NCBI GenBank assembly: GCA_039881145.1
Contig: JAYKKI010000013.1
Location: 38,149,501 to 38,213,500 of the forward strand
Length of the DNA: 64,000 bases
From: Druceiella hillmani
Taxonomy: Eukaryota; Arthropoda; Insecta; Lepidoptera; Hepialidae
Reading direction: 5' to 3'
The notes under the pieces were generated by a model. That model had not been told where the DNA came from, ran no database searches, and saw only the letters and a program-made list of their open reading frames with translations. Made by a program: the position numbers and the translations under genes. This document shows positions 14,237 to 25,668 of the stretch, piece by piece. Position 1 is the stretch's first letter, and each line of letters opens with the position of its first letter.

Positions 14237-14242
14237 TTTATT
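14237..14242 (-). terminator. Candidate polyadenylation signal of SPR
   Basis: AATAAA on the minus strand about 610 bp past the receptor stop codon. Such hexamers are common in AT-rich DNA, so this is only a candidate. Confidence 0.2.
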
Positions 14243-14849
14243 CTTGAACCTTTATCAAGTCACACAAACCTTGGGAAGACCAGGTTAATGAAATTTTGTA
14301 CCGCACCCGAGTAATCGACACCATCGGCCAGCGTTAATTAGTGACAATGAAAAGTGTATTCAGGTAATGCTCGTATGTAATAATGTCCTACAAAACTGAT
14401 CAGTAAAAGTTTTTTTTGCTGTAATTACGCATATGAGTGAATAATATTTCGGTTACGTAGTTCTTAAATTTGAGATAAAATTAATTATTCGCCTTGCGAA
14501 TCGAGAGTAGATCGCTTATTTTACTGTTGTCAAAAAAATAGTTATCACTTCCAGCTCACATCTGTGAATTTTGATGACTAAAATGACTATAAAATAATAA
14601 CCCTATCGGCTTTCAGGATGCTTTTATAGTATAAAAGAATTGCTGCGTGTATCAGATAGCTTCAATAAAGTGACAAACGAATTAATGAAGGAAAACAGAA
14701 CAATAACGCATATTTTCATTGAACATTAGTTTCCGTGAATTTAGAAACTGGTTTTTTATAAAATTTTGGATTGATAATATCGTTTTGTATTGTAATATCG
14801 CATAAGGGAAAAATTCAAATACGAGATTTATGAATTAACAACATAAAAT

Positions 14850-15401
14850 TTACAACACTGTTTCATTTGTGCAAGTTCGGGGTCCATTGACCAACGAATA
14901 TCTACTTGACCCACCATTCTTTCGGCTCACTACTGCCCCTCTTATAAATAATTCTTTAAAGGTCTCCCTAAATTGCCTCGACATACCACAATAAATAGCA
15001 AAATTAATGGGATACGAAATTATAATAAAAAAATTTGTAACTAAAATTAATATATTCGCTATACCGTAATCTAATATCTCAACGACTGTACTCGATATGA
15101 TGTGAAGAATGGTCACAACCGCCACAGGTATCTCCACCATCAGGAATACAGTCACCACCACAATTAGCATGAGAGTGGTGCAGTTAGAATCTCTCAACGA
15201 TTTGCATTCGGATTTTCGATTTTCTTTGAAAAGTTTTCTTCGTTTGAGTTGGGCTTCTCTCATAGCGCGGAAGAGGAGGACGTTGAGCACGACCAGAGAG
15301 ATGCAAGGCACTAGGTGGACGAACGCCACGCGGAAGGAGTAGTATGCTATGAAATATATATCCGTGGTGATGTAATCTTCTACCCAGGGCGCGAGACGCA
15401 T
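14850..15401 (-). CDS. SPR: Sex peptide receptor, last coding exon (TM5-TM7 and C-terminus)
   Basis: Encodes residues 272-454 and the stop codon. The acceptor is ...gtgttgttcacag ending at 15402, so coding begins MRLAPWVEDY; the Met-Leu-Cys-Cys-Ser-Gln in front of it in the open frame is intron. Seen: TM5 (FRVAFVHLVPCISLVVLNVL), a basic ICL3 (RRKLFKENRKSECKSLRDSN), TM6 (TLMLIVVVTVFLMVEIPVAV), TM7 ending in SYPINF (S400-F405, the family's NPxxY equivalent), and helix 8 MSRQFRETFKELF. The last residues NETVL fit a class I PDZ ligand. The full chain of 454 residues is close to the length I recall for Drosophila SPR, with no frameshift or stop, so the gene appears intact. The 3' UTR extends left of 14850; its end is not certain. 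Confidence 0.96.
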   Translation of the reverse strand: MRLAPWVEDYITTDIYFIAYYSFRVAFVHLVPCISLVVLNVLLFRAMREAQLKRRKLFKENRKSECKSLRDSNCTTLMLIVVVTVFLMVEIPVAVVTILHIISSTVVEILDYGIANILILVTNFFIIISYPINFAIYCGMSRQFRETFKELFIRGAVVSRKNGGSSRYSLVNGPRTCTNETVL

Positions 15402-18020
15402 CTGTGAACAACACAACACATTAGTCTATATAAAACGTGCAATTGTTTACACAATCATTCTCTAATATAATTTTGAAGGAAATTGTTATCTCGTCCTTTG
15501 GTAAAATATAACGCGGATAAAACAAAGTGTAATCCGAAACGCAAACGACTGACTTTTATAAGTAGCGTTTTAGCAGCCGGCAACTGCCGACTTTTGGGGG
15601 ATCAGTGACCGATTTTCCACCAACTTACATGTTTAGTACGTCTTGTTCTTTTCTCCGATAGTGCATTCGAATTCTTAACCTTCGATTCCACTAGAGAAAT
15701 GAAGAGTCGCTTCGGTTTTTTGTTATGTTTGTCTGAACACGCATCACGTAAAAACTACTGATTAAATTTAGATGATGGTTTTAAAAAAAACGTGAGGTTT
15801 AACTTGAAATAATACTTAGTTTTTGTTTCATCGAAATCACTGCACATAAATATAAGACATGCTATTTTCATAAGTCTGAATGCTAGTTCTGTATGGATGA
15901 AGTCATTAAATCATGCGGATTACTATTATTGATTTCTTTGGAGATTGTATAATTAGAAAATATTACAAATAACTATTTTGTCAATTCTCAGAAGTGTCCA
16001 AAGGCACTGGCAACTACGTAACCAAATTTTAGATTTCTGACCGAACTGGAATAACTGACATGAAGCAAAGTTACAACTGCAATTCAAACTCATCTGCTAG
16101 TTCATTAGCAGGTCATACTAAGTACGATACAATATATTCGTTCTCTGCGTCACGCTCCAATTACGCTTCTTAACTAAACTTTCTACAATAAACGCAGATA
16201 GACTAGTTATTTTTGGGCTTTTGAGAAATAGTGTTACTAAAGAATCAAAAATGCTAATAGAATATTAAAAAGTGAATGTGTGACCTGCTGATTGTAACCG
16301 GAGGACAACAAAATCAAAATTTTATGAGTTACAATGCCGTGGTAGATTATAGTCACTTGCTCTTGAGACAAATTAATGTGAAATTTTCGACAGAAATGTT
16401 GTCTTTTAATTTTTTTTTATACTAAATTATGACCAATAGGTCATAAAATCGAACTTCAATATGGAAATAAAATTTTAAGTGTGTACTTAATATCGTGACA
16501 TTGCAGAAGTAAATCTTAAATAAAAGTTCTCAATAAATAAATTTCAATTTTTTTTTACATTTTGCTTTTTTGTTCAGGTCAAAAATTTAATAACGGGAAA
16601 TATATAACAACCCAATTGGTAGTTTAATAGTTCAGTTAATTTTCTTCAGTTAATTTCAAACTTCTATCCATTTTAAGTCACCATTCTAATGGAATAGAAT
16701 TCATTTTAATGGCATAAGAAAAATATTTCAGATACATTTAAATTTTCGTTTTCAATTATAAAAGTCCTTAATTTAAACGCATAGTACTAAAATGCGATGA
16801 TTTTTTTTTTAAATGGATATCCAATGACATTTTACAAAATTTAAAAACTCATTAAATTTTAGACATAAAATGTAAATGAGTACAAAAAAATTTACCATAA
16901 TTTAAACTGTAAATAAAGTGCTGTAATATTTAATCACAGAAAATATAGACTTTCATGCTTTATTACGCTCTGAGCAATGGAATTTTATTAATCTAAATTA
17001 TTAAATACCTTTTTGTGATGTACAAATAAATCCATCATCATACTTATCAAAAGTGTTAGAGTTTTACTAAATAATCGAATTAAAATGTAATTAATTTTCT
17101 TTCTTCTCACCCAAACCTTCAAATAATCTCCCTCGGAGTAAGCATTGGATGTCTATTATATTCCACTCTATGAAATTACATCTCGTATTCCCTTGAGGGT
17201 CTAATAGATTAGAACCGGTGACCTAATAGGTACAGACCCTTCAAGGACTATCGGGACACGTATATCATGTTTTACTAATTTATCTCACGTCTCGTTATTC
17301 ACTGTCAATATTTTTCGTAACAGGAATTACGTAGCATTCAAAAAATTCAAACGGGACCAGTAACAAAGTGATCATATATAAAGCACACACATTAAATATT
17401 CTTGTAAATTTGTCATGGTAACAACAGACAAGCATGAAAATCGATTCTTTTATTTGTTACGCAATATACATTCAATAAATTATTATCTGCCTGTTCCTAT
17501 CTACGCCTTATGATACTAGCGATAACGCAAAGCTAATTCTGAAGCTCTAACGAAGTACCAATTCTGACCAAATGTTAATTGCGTCTGTTTATTAAAACAT
17601 TCTGATTGTCGTTGATTTTATTTGGCTGCAACTGTTTCCTTCGGTTTCAACAAGTGATAGTACACGTTTTTTTCCGTATCCCATTATATTCAAAGTTTAT
17701 GATTATGGATGTTTCGCTTAAAAGCCAACATCAATATTTGGCAAGGATATAACCATAATTTCGACTCGCATCGTCGAACATATTTATATTTCGTCACTCT
17801 TCACGATATATCTCAATTTTTGTTAAGCGAAATAATGACAATATTTAAACGAAATGCAATGTAACTTTTGCCAGTCCATATGGTGACAAACTGCCTTCAA
17901 TTTAAATTTTTTCCATTGCTTATAAAGATCGCGAAATAGTTTCGATAAAAGTTATATACATAGACGTTGGCTCTTGAGCCTACCTTTTTTAATATTTAGG
18001 AAATATTTTCATCCGATGGT

Positions 18021-18141
<121 letters not shown>

Positions 18142-18468
18142 AAAACTAACCTAGCTATCTAACGTTTGTTCCATTACTTTGAAAATAACTATTTTTACCC
18201 GTCGCTTCGCTCGAGTACAGTTTTTTATGATTAAGACAACATTTTTATCTAACTTTATTACATTGGTATTTCGTAAGTTTGTTTGACCGATATAAAACAA
18301 CTTGTCACTTAAATAAAATTTTCGTCTCAAAACTGCCCTTTACCGGGATAAAAACATTTTATATTTTAATTAGAATTAAGTCCGTGTTCGGTTTTGTATG
18401 CTTCTGTGCTTCAAAAGGGGGAAAGGGATTATTAAGTTAATTTACGTGCCCCTCTGCCTGTATATAAT

Positions 18469-18491
18469 AGCGGTTTCTCTCAGAAACCGCT
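18469..18491. repeat. Perfect 10-bp hairpin with 3-nt loop
   Basis: AGCGGTTTCT, loop CTC, AGAAACCGCT. The GC-containing arms stand out from the surrounding AT-rich intron. Confidence 0.85.
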
Positions 18492-18548
18492 CAATTTGAA
18501 AATTTTAATTTCGATATAAAACATTCTAGCCCGCATGTGTATATAAAA

Positions 18549-18632
<84 letters not shown>

Positions 18633-18652
18633 TTATATGTATATATATATAT
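18549..18652. repeat. TA microsatellite with TG/CA interruptions
   Basis: About 100 bp of TA units with several CATA and TGTA interruptions. No coding value. Confidence 0.95.
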
Positions 18653-19476
18653 ACATTCCCTTTTGTGTAAGTTACTGGTAACGGGTAAATTACTTTTTTT
18701 GTTGTAGTTATAATTATTAAATGCAAAATATTAGATTCGCGTGCGTTCTGTTAGAGAAAATAAAATGAGATGAATAAAATATCAAATTTTGTGTGAATAT
18801 TTTCAAACTCACAAACAATTTTATACATAACACTATACCCACAAAGGCAATTAAGTCAAAAATATTGTCAGCATATACTTAATTTAAACAAATTGAAGAA
18901 ACAAAGTAAGCTTATATCGAACATACAAAATATCGAAAAATGTTATGGGTGAAAGACGACCAACAACTACGTCTGCCCTCATACACCTGCCCGCATTTAG
19001 ATTGCTTACTTAACCATCTACCCCTCCCGCACCACTCAATACTTTGTCACTGGTCATGTCCATTTGGCAAATATTTGGCTGGAAAATTTCATAACGCAAT
19101 TTAATACACGTAGCACCATCTATTCGTGCATAATAAGTCGTATAATGCATTCGTATTGTTACTTCGCATCGAGTAGCTTGGAATTTTATTGTTATTGTTA
19201 TTTTATCGCAATATAAATCAATTTTCAAAAATATTTCATTCGCGTGGCTTCCGATTCTGTGAACTGATTCCGATGAAATATAAACAAAATGTTATCGTAA
19301 AATTATTCATTTATTCTACAAAACCTACACATGAATTGAGTCAGCAGTTTTTAGTTGATGTGTGTTCAAACAAGCAGACGATGTACGAAAATTTAGAATT
19401 TTTGTGCTCTATTACTTACTCCCTAAATATTTTTATGAAAATAATATCAATTCATACACAGGCCAATTCTCTTGTC

Positions 19477-19555
<79 letters not shown>

Positions 19556-19565
19556 CATATTTATA

Positions 19566-19636
<71 letters not shown>

Positions 19637-19643
19637 TTATATA
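19477..19643. repeat. Long interrupted TA microsatellite
   Basis: About 165 bp of TA units with AAT and CAT interruptions. It abuts the Penelope-like fragment, and a reading frame running through both is an artefact that fuses Tyr-Ile repeats to the endonuclease domain. Confidence 0.96.
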
Positions 19644-19649
19644 TGTTAT

Positions 19650-20575
19650 ATTCCAGAATAAGTTTATAATACTTAAATGTAACGACTGTAATAGTGTATA
19701 CATAGGTCAAACAGGAAGAGGTTTTAATACAAGATATAAGGAACACATTGCCAGCTGGCGAAATAATAAACCAGACACATCTCACTTTTCTAAACATCTC
19801 TTTGAAAATAACCATCACCCCCATACTGATAATGCCCCGTATATATTACAAATAAATACAGAAGGTAATAAACTTAATATCCTGGAAACATTAGAAATAA
19901 ACAGACATAAAAAAGACACCAAGGTTAATATATTAAAGGAACAACTAAATATAATATTGTCACCCATACTTAATATCTTCTAGACATAATTTAATTAGAC
20001 AACATTGATACTACAGTACTCTTCAAATTGTTTCAGCCCAAATACACATATAAATATAAGTATATATAAATAAAAAATAAAAAAGAAAAAAATAAACTTA
20101 AAGAAATAAATATATGTATAAGAATAAATAAAACCGGAGATATGTAGAATTAGTGTATTACCTTGTCCTTACTTTTAGACACCCTTGCTATTGTATAAAT
20201 ATATTACCAATAATAAATTCCATTTAATTTTATTACATACACCGGAAAATTTGCACAGTATAACCTCACATAATAACAACAATTGAATTTATTACCCTCA
20301 CTAGAATACTGGTATATCGCATAACTCTCGGAAATATAATAAAACGGACCCCTGCAATAATTCCATTAAAATAAGCAGTTGTAAAACGCGCACAAACCCA
20401 GCTTCCGCTATTGTGTTTGAATAATATAAATGCTGTTGGATGTTCCTAAGAGTTAATCTTTGCTAATATCCCACCTGAAGATGTTGTAATACCACGAAAC
20501 CTAGGTCGTGGTAAAGAAATTAAGGAAAGTAGAAATAATACTACATCACGTAGTTTTATTTAATTGTGATTAATG
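19650..20575 (+). mobile_element. Penelope-like retroelement, 3' fragment with GIY-YIG endonuclease
   Basis: The open frame to the TAG at 19981-19983 encodes the C-terminal endonuclease of a Penelope-like element. Seen: [16 protein letters not shown], that is a CX2C pair followed by the GIY-YIG-type YIGQTG; then the conserved Arg and EH of TRYKEHI; a His-rich [12 protein letters not shown] that can complete a CCHH site; and a late ILETLEI with the expected catalytic Glu. The endonuclease frame is open, but the reverse transcriptase is absent: the fragment is cut at the left by the TA microsatellite. The noncoding 3' part (19984-20575) ends with a hammerhead-type fold and the ACTACATCACGTAGT terminus shared with copies at 23181-23410 and 49220-49335. 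Orientation is antisense to the host receptor gene. Confidence 0.9.
20469..20513 (+). ncRNA. Hammerhead ribozyme-like fold in Penelope terminus (copy 1)
   Basis: Type I layout. Helix I 5' strand TCCCAC; core CTGAAGA (20475-20481, fits CUGANGA); helix II GTTG/CCAC with one mismatch; core GAAA (20496-20499); a 3-bp helix III ACC-TA-GGT; C17 at 20507; then GTGGTA closing helix I. Predicted cleavage is 3' of 20507. Short helix III hammerheads are established in Penelope-like elements. Mismatches in helices I and II suggest weak or lost activity. Confidence 0.65.
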
Positions 20576-22581
20576 TGAAAATTTTATTTGAATCAATTTT
20601 TATTACCTTTTGCCTGATATTAAAAAATATGTACAGATATAAGCAGAAAAAAAGGCAAATAGTATTATCCTAGTAGAAGAATTATTCTAATAGGCTCATT
20701 TGTTTTTTATTCTGCTCTAGCAGACGGACTGACAAATAGAAAATAAATTCAAATTTATGTAATTTTGGCTTCTATTAGCTCTAACACATGTCCCTCTTAG
20801 AAAATTTTTCAAAAACCTTTAATCCGTAACGAACTTTTTAACCACCTACATGAGAACGAGAGTTACAATTTTGGTCGTGGGTGTTAACCATACTTCTTAT
20901 AAATAAAAGTGTAGTTTCAAAAAAATATATTCATTCGTTTTTGCATCACAGATGCACTGATCCTATCTTGTTAATACTACACTCTCCGGAGGTGTGTGTT
21001 TCATTACCGACTAGCGTGTCATCCTCAAGCTTTCAGGATAAAAGTAATTATAAATCGAGTAATTTCACAAAGCTACTCAAAAAGAGGATATCTTTCTACA
21101 AAAAATCTACCATTTCATAATTCTTTAATATATTTATTTTCAACTACATTTTCCTTTGAAAAATTATATGTGATCCCGTCCGTTGGTCTGTATGTATTTA
21201 GATAAGTCGCCGAAGACCGATGTTGGCGATTTAATTTTCCTTTGATTAATAAACTATTAAAATGGAAGGCTATTGATTTTTAGAATAAGTTTAAATAGTT
21301 TACTTTCATGTATTATTTTCTTCCAAAAATCACTCTATGAGGTTCGGTTACACAAAACGAAAAAAAACGAAACCCTTATAGGATAGATTTATTATCCACC
21401 TGTTCGCCCTGTCTGACAAATAGATTTTTCTCAAATTTAGCTTGGGATATAATTGATATTAATATCACACACTGTGTCTGTACCATTTAAAAAACATATA
21501 TTTTATTCAAACGATAGTCTTGCTGATCATCAAAATACTATAGAATACTTCCGGGTGACCTATAATCTTGAAAATTGCATAATGAAAGTCTTATAACACA
21601 AGTGAAGGGAAAAGACGAAAAATGAATTATTTGAAATTGGATACGTGTATATGTATTTTTGTAATTAATTTATTTCTAAACCTGTAACAGTTAAAGTAGC
21701 AAATATATTTAAGTTATTAAAAATTATCAGTTGTATTAATTAAACTTATTGTATTACATAAATACATAAATGTGAGAAGAACATTCAGTGTAAAACAACG
21801 CGAAGAATGAACTTTTCCTTTTTCCAACAGTTTTATTTGATACTAGCTCTGCCCCACCATTCTTGTTTATAAGCTATTACCATACCAACATTTCATCAAT
21901 ATCCGTCCAATAAATGTTAAATGATTGACGCATAAAATAACAGACAAGAACTCTAAAATTTGTTTCTAGCTTCTGTCATTATTCTATATGCTAAATCAAT
22001 CACTCGTAAGTAAATTTTTGTTATTGAGCTTAATTAAAAAAAAAGCAATCTCTTATAATTAATTGTTAATTAACTCACATTTCAACAATCCACCTTGCTT
22101 AATAGAATGTTTATCAACCTTCTGAAAATTTTGTGTTTCAAAATATTCTTATAATTATATTGTAACTAATAATGTGACGTGAATAAATATCATTAACCTA
22201 ATGAGTTTTAAACAAATTTCGGTAAAAAACGACTAATGATGAAAACATCGTTAGTGTACTTGAAACAATTAGACAATTTTACTGTTTCCTGTCTCTATAA
22301 ATATAAACGCTGTTCTCCGTCAATTACGGAGAATAGTTACAATGAAATAAAACAGAGCAAACAATTGGATTTAGATAGTTCAATGCTTATTCCAATTGAT
22401 TTACTCGTTGAAAGGAGTGTTTGTCTTATATCGAGTAGCTTGGCTCTCGAATCGGTACTTATGAAAAAAAAGAATTCATTACGCCCTCATCTATTAAAGC
22501 TTTCAGAATATTTTGGTAACTTCAAATGAATTACAAATTTGGATAAAAACTTATATTATTGTATAACTTAAATTTTCCTGA

Positions 22582-22616
22582 ATTTCCATAAATATATAAT
22601 ATATATTTATGGAAAT
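22582..22616. repeat. Perfect palindrome, 17-bp arms
   Basis: ATTTCCATAAATATATA and its exact reverse complement flank a single central base. A cruciform-capable site or an extreme miniature fold-back remnant; nothing around it explains it. Confidence 0.85.
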
Positions 22617-23233
22617 GGCAAAAATAGGCCGAATTTTTAATATTAAGGGCACAGAACTGATTTTTATGCAAAACAACCTATCAAGCAGGAGTAAAATTCG
22701 CCCTACAAAGGTTTCCTGCCAATTTAGGCATTTATAAAGATTTAATAGTAATAATTTCTGTTAAAATATTTCCAAAATTTAAATTTTTCGAACTTAAATA
22801 CCTGCTGTATCTTGCACGTATTCCAAGAAATGTATAATTTCACGTTGATTTTGATCAGTGTTGGACCAAAAAAAATGTTCAATTCTACATTGAAGTTAAA
22901 TCAATGTTTTTTTTGGATTGTTCCTGCGAACTGAGCTCATGTCTGAGACTCATAAGAGATTGGTAATATTTTTACAAAATTGTTTCTTCAAGGTTGACAT
23001 TTCACACAATGAATGCTTTGTAAATGCATAGAAAAAAATCCTGTCACACTTCAGAATCGCCACGTGGCAAAATATTAATCTTCTATTAATTTTTAATCGA
23101 TTAAAGATATTAGGTTGCTTGTAATATTTAATATTTGAAATGGGACCATTTTATTTTGAAAAAGTAATATAATTTATTTACAATTAAATGAAACTACGTG
23201 ACGTAGTATTATTTCTACTTTCTTTGATTTCTT

Positions 23234-23278
23234 TACCACGACGTAGGTTTCGTTGTATTACAACATCTTCAGGTGGGA
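23234..23278 (-). ncRNA. Hammerhead ribozyme-like fold (copy 2, sense to SPR transcript)
   Basis: Read on the minus strand: helix I TCCCAC; CTGAAGA (23272-23266); helix II GTTG-TAATA-CAAC fully paired; GAAA (23251-23248); helix III ACC-TA-CGT with one C:C mismatch; C17 at 23240; then GTGGTA. It lies within intron 3 in the same orientation as the receptor pre-mRNA. The helix III mismatch may inactivate it. Confidence 0.6.
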
Positions 23279-23309
23279 TATTAGAAAAGATTCTTTACTA
23301 ATCTAATCA

Positions 23310-23354
23310 TCCGACCTGAAGATATTGTAACACAACGAAACCTAGGTCGTGGTA
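23310..23354 (+). ncRNA. Hammerhead ribozyme-like fold (copy 3)
   Basis: Core CTGAAGA (23316-23322) and GAAA (23337-23340), helix III ACC-TA-GGT fully paired, C17 at 23348, then GTGGTA. Helix II keeps three pairs and helix I has mismatches at the third and fifth positions. Antisense to the receptor gene. Confidence 0.6.
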
Positions 23355-25523
23355 AAGAAATCAAAGAAAGTAGAAATAATACTACATCACGTAGTTTCAT
23401 TTAATTGTGAATAATGAATTTCTACAAAATTAACGCCAAATATATTCAATAATTTATTTAATAAATACAAAGTCTAAGAAACATGTAATTTGAAATAGGT
23501 TTTTCTTTATAACAACGACATAACTATTCTGAAATGTGAGAATTATGGGAAAAGGGGGATTACTGTAATTCAAATGGTGATTCATAACCAAGACCAACAT
23601 ATGAAAATATTATTTTTCTAATGCCGAATTTCTCGCGAGTAATACCGTGGGAGCGCAGCCAGTATTATCTACACACATACTTTATTGAAGTTTTTTAGTA
23701 AACCGTAATGTAAAAATAGATAGTCAAATAAAGAGATAAAGTTGTACATTTATTGTGTTAGACAGCATAGCATACCCTAAAATGCTACTCTGCGAATTCA
23801 GATACGAGAATTCATGTCTATCAATTAATAAGAAAAAAATTTGTTTGGATAATAGTTTATTTGGTTTAGAAGAAGTTATTAAATTTATATAAAGAAAACA
23901 TCTCATATCCAAATAAGGACTACTGCAAAAGAATTAAAACCTGGATATATCTCACATAAAATATTTCGCAACTTGAAGCAGGTGGAGATAAAATGCATCT
24001 CATTTGAAAGAGCACAGTACCCATGCCATAAAAACGTACTCCAACAGAGGTAAGAGATTGTGGGGAGTGCAAGTTGCTTCAGTGGTCTTTTATCAGATAC
24101 GTTAAAATGCTTCTTCGATCATAAATATATTTTTGGTTACAAATATTTGGCATCGTTATAAATATTACGAGAGGCACGTGAGGTACTGTTTGAAGAATTT
24201 ATTTAGCATCGTGGTCAATATGAAATATGAAGCGTGTGTAAAGGTTTCTTTTTAATATAAAAATATTTGCTACGTTTAAGAATCTAAATAGAAACAGTAT
24301 ATACAACTTTAAAACAACAGTAAATTTGGTTCTCGAATATTAATATCTATGTCTTTACGTACAATAAAAAATTAAATTTCCACGATATTACATTTTCGGA
24401 CCAATCGTTTTCAAACTTAATCGAGAAATAGTTCAGTATATTTGTAGTTGTAGGTTGATTTCAAAATGGTCTAAATGGGACAAAGACAAGTATCTGATCT
24501 TGCATTACAAAATTTCAACAAATTCATAACTTTCCATTTTTTCCCAGTTCTACAAAAGCATAAAAACGACCCTGCACAACGACGCATAAATTTTCGGAAA
24601 TGTTTTTGGACAGCTTCCAGTAACTCGAGATAAGTAATTATTAACATGCATACCTATCAGTAGTTGAATACAATATCTCATATGTGCAGGTACGACTGTG
24701 CGGTGAAATTCGTTACGGTCCCGAATTCCGCATTTTTTTTAATGATTGTCTAATACTCTTCGCAATTTAATATTGAATTTTTTAAAAGAATATACCGGTT
24801 TTAAAAAAAATTTTCGAACGAATTATATTTTAAATCTTTAAAAATAGTTTTTATATATTGATATACATTAGCGATTATAAATTCTTTTTTTTTGGGATTT
24901 CTCATTGTGATGTACGTACTTCGCCTTTTCATTTAGTTGCATATTCTTATTTCTGTATTTTTCTTCCGCCCATTTATTTACCGATTTTTTCTTATTTATG
25001 TGCAGTGAGTGTTTTATGCATCAGTTATTAAAAGTACTTGAATTATTTTCTTTATTACAAGACCAACAAAATATGTTTATAAATGATTTAAGTGATGCTT
25101 GTATTGAGTAATTAATTATGTCTCAATTAAGCAATTATGTCACAAAAGTGTCTTATATCATCCGGGTATATCTGTGGAATTATGACAATGAAATAGGATG
25201 GGGAATTTGGAGTATTAGAAGTGTTTATTAAAAGTCTTATGAACGAGTATAATATGAATTTATGAGATGATGGACACCAGAAAACTCCCTCGCTGTGGAG
25301 ATTTCTTAGCTCTGTCCGCCGAACTATACACAGTCATCGACGAAGTGTCGACAAGACATGATGTGTTTTTAGCATTTATGGCATTGGTAACTTGCGATTT
25401 CCAGTCAGTAGTTAGAATCTCCATGGAGATTTGTATCAATGGAATGTTAAACCATTCTATTTATGAAGTATCGAAGAGATAAACACAAACACGCACGCGC
25501 ACACACCCATTATTAATTTATTT

Positions 25524-25524
25524 A

Positions 25525-25597
<73 letters not shown>

Positions 25598-25598
25598 A

Positions 25599-25653
<55 letters not shown>

Positions 25654-25668
25654 TATCCATGTATATAT
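25524..25668. repeat. TA microsatellite with AAT interruptions
   Basis: About 145 bp, preceded by a CA/CG-rich run (acacaaacacgcacgcgcacacac). Frames through it are Tyr-Ile repeats on both strands. Confidence 0.95.

Larger units (their letters stand above)
12131..14849. other. 3' flank / possible 3' UTR of SPR
   Basis: Very AT-rich sequence between the two direct repeats and the receptor stop. Two poly(A) candidates lie here. No coding content recognised. Confidence 0.5.
23181..23410. repeat. Head-to-head inverted pair of Penelope termini
   Basis: The left arm (23181-23280) is the reverse complement of the right arm (23311-23410) with few differences, across a 30-bp spacer. Each arm is the hammerhead plus terminal block also found at the end of the element at 19650-20575. 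The arms point outward. The right-hand copy continues to about 23453 with sequence also present at 49220-49335. Confidence 0.88.

Noticed and set aside
19189..19983. 264-codon ORF taken as one protein
   Set aside because: Only the last about 110 codons are real Penelope endonuclease. The middle is a TA microsatellite read as Tyr-Ile and the start has no recognised homology.
22236..22529. 97-codon plus-strand ORF in SPR intron 3
   Set aside because: Composition is somewhat protein-like, but no motif, splice context or family match was seen and a frame of this length is expected by chance.
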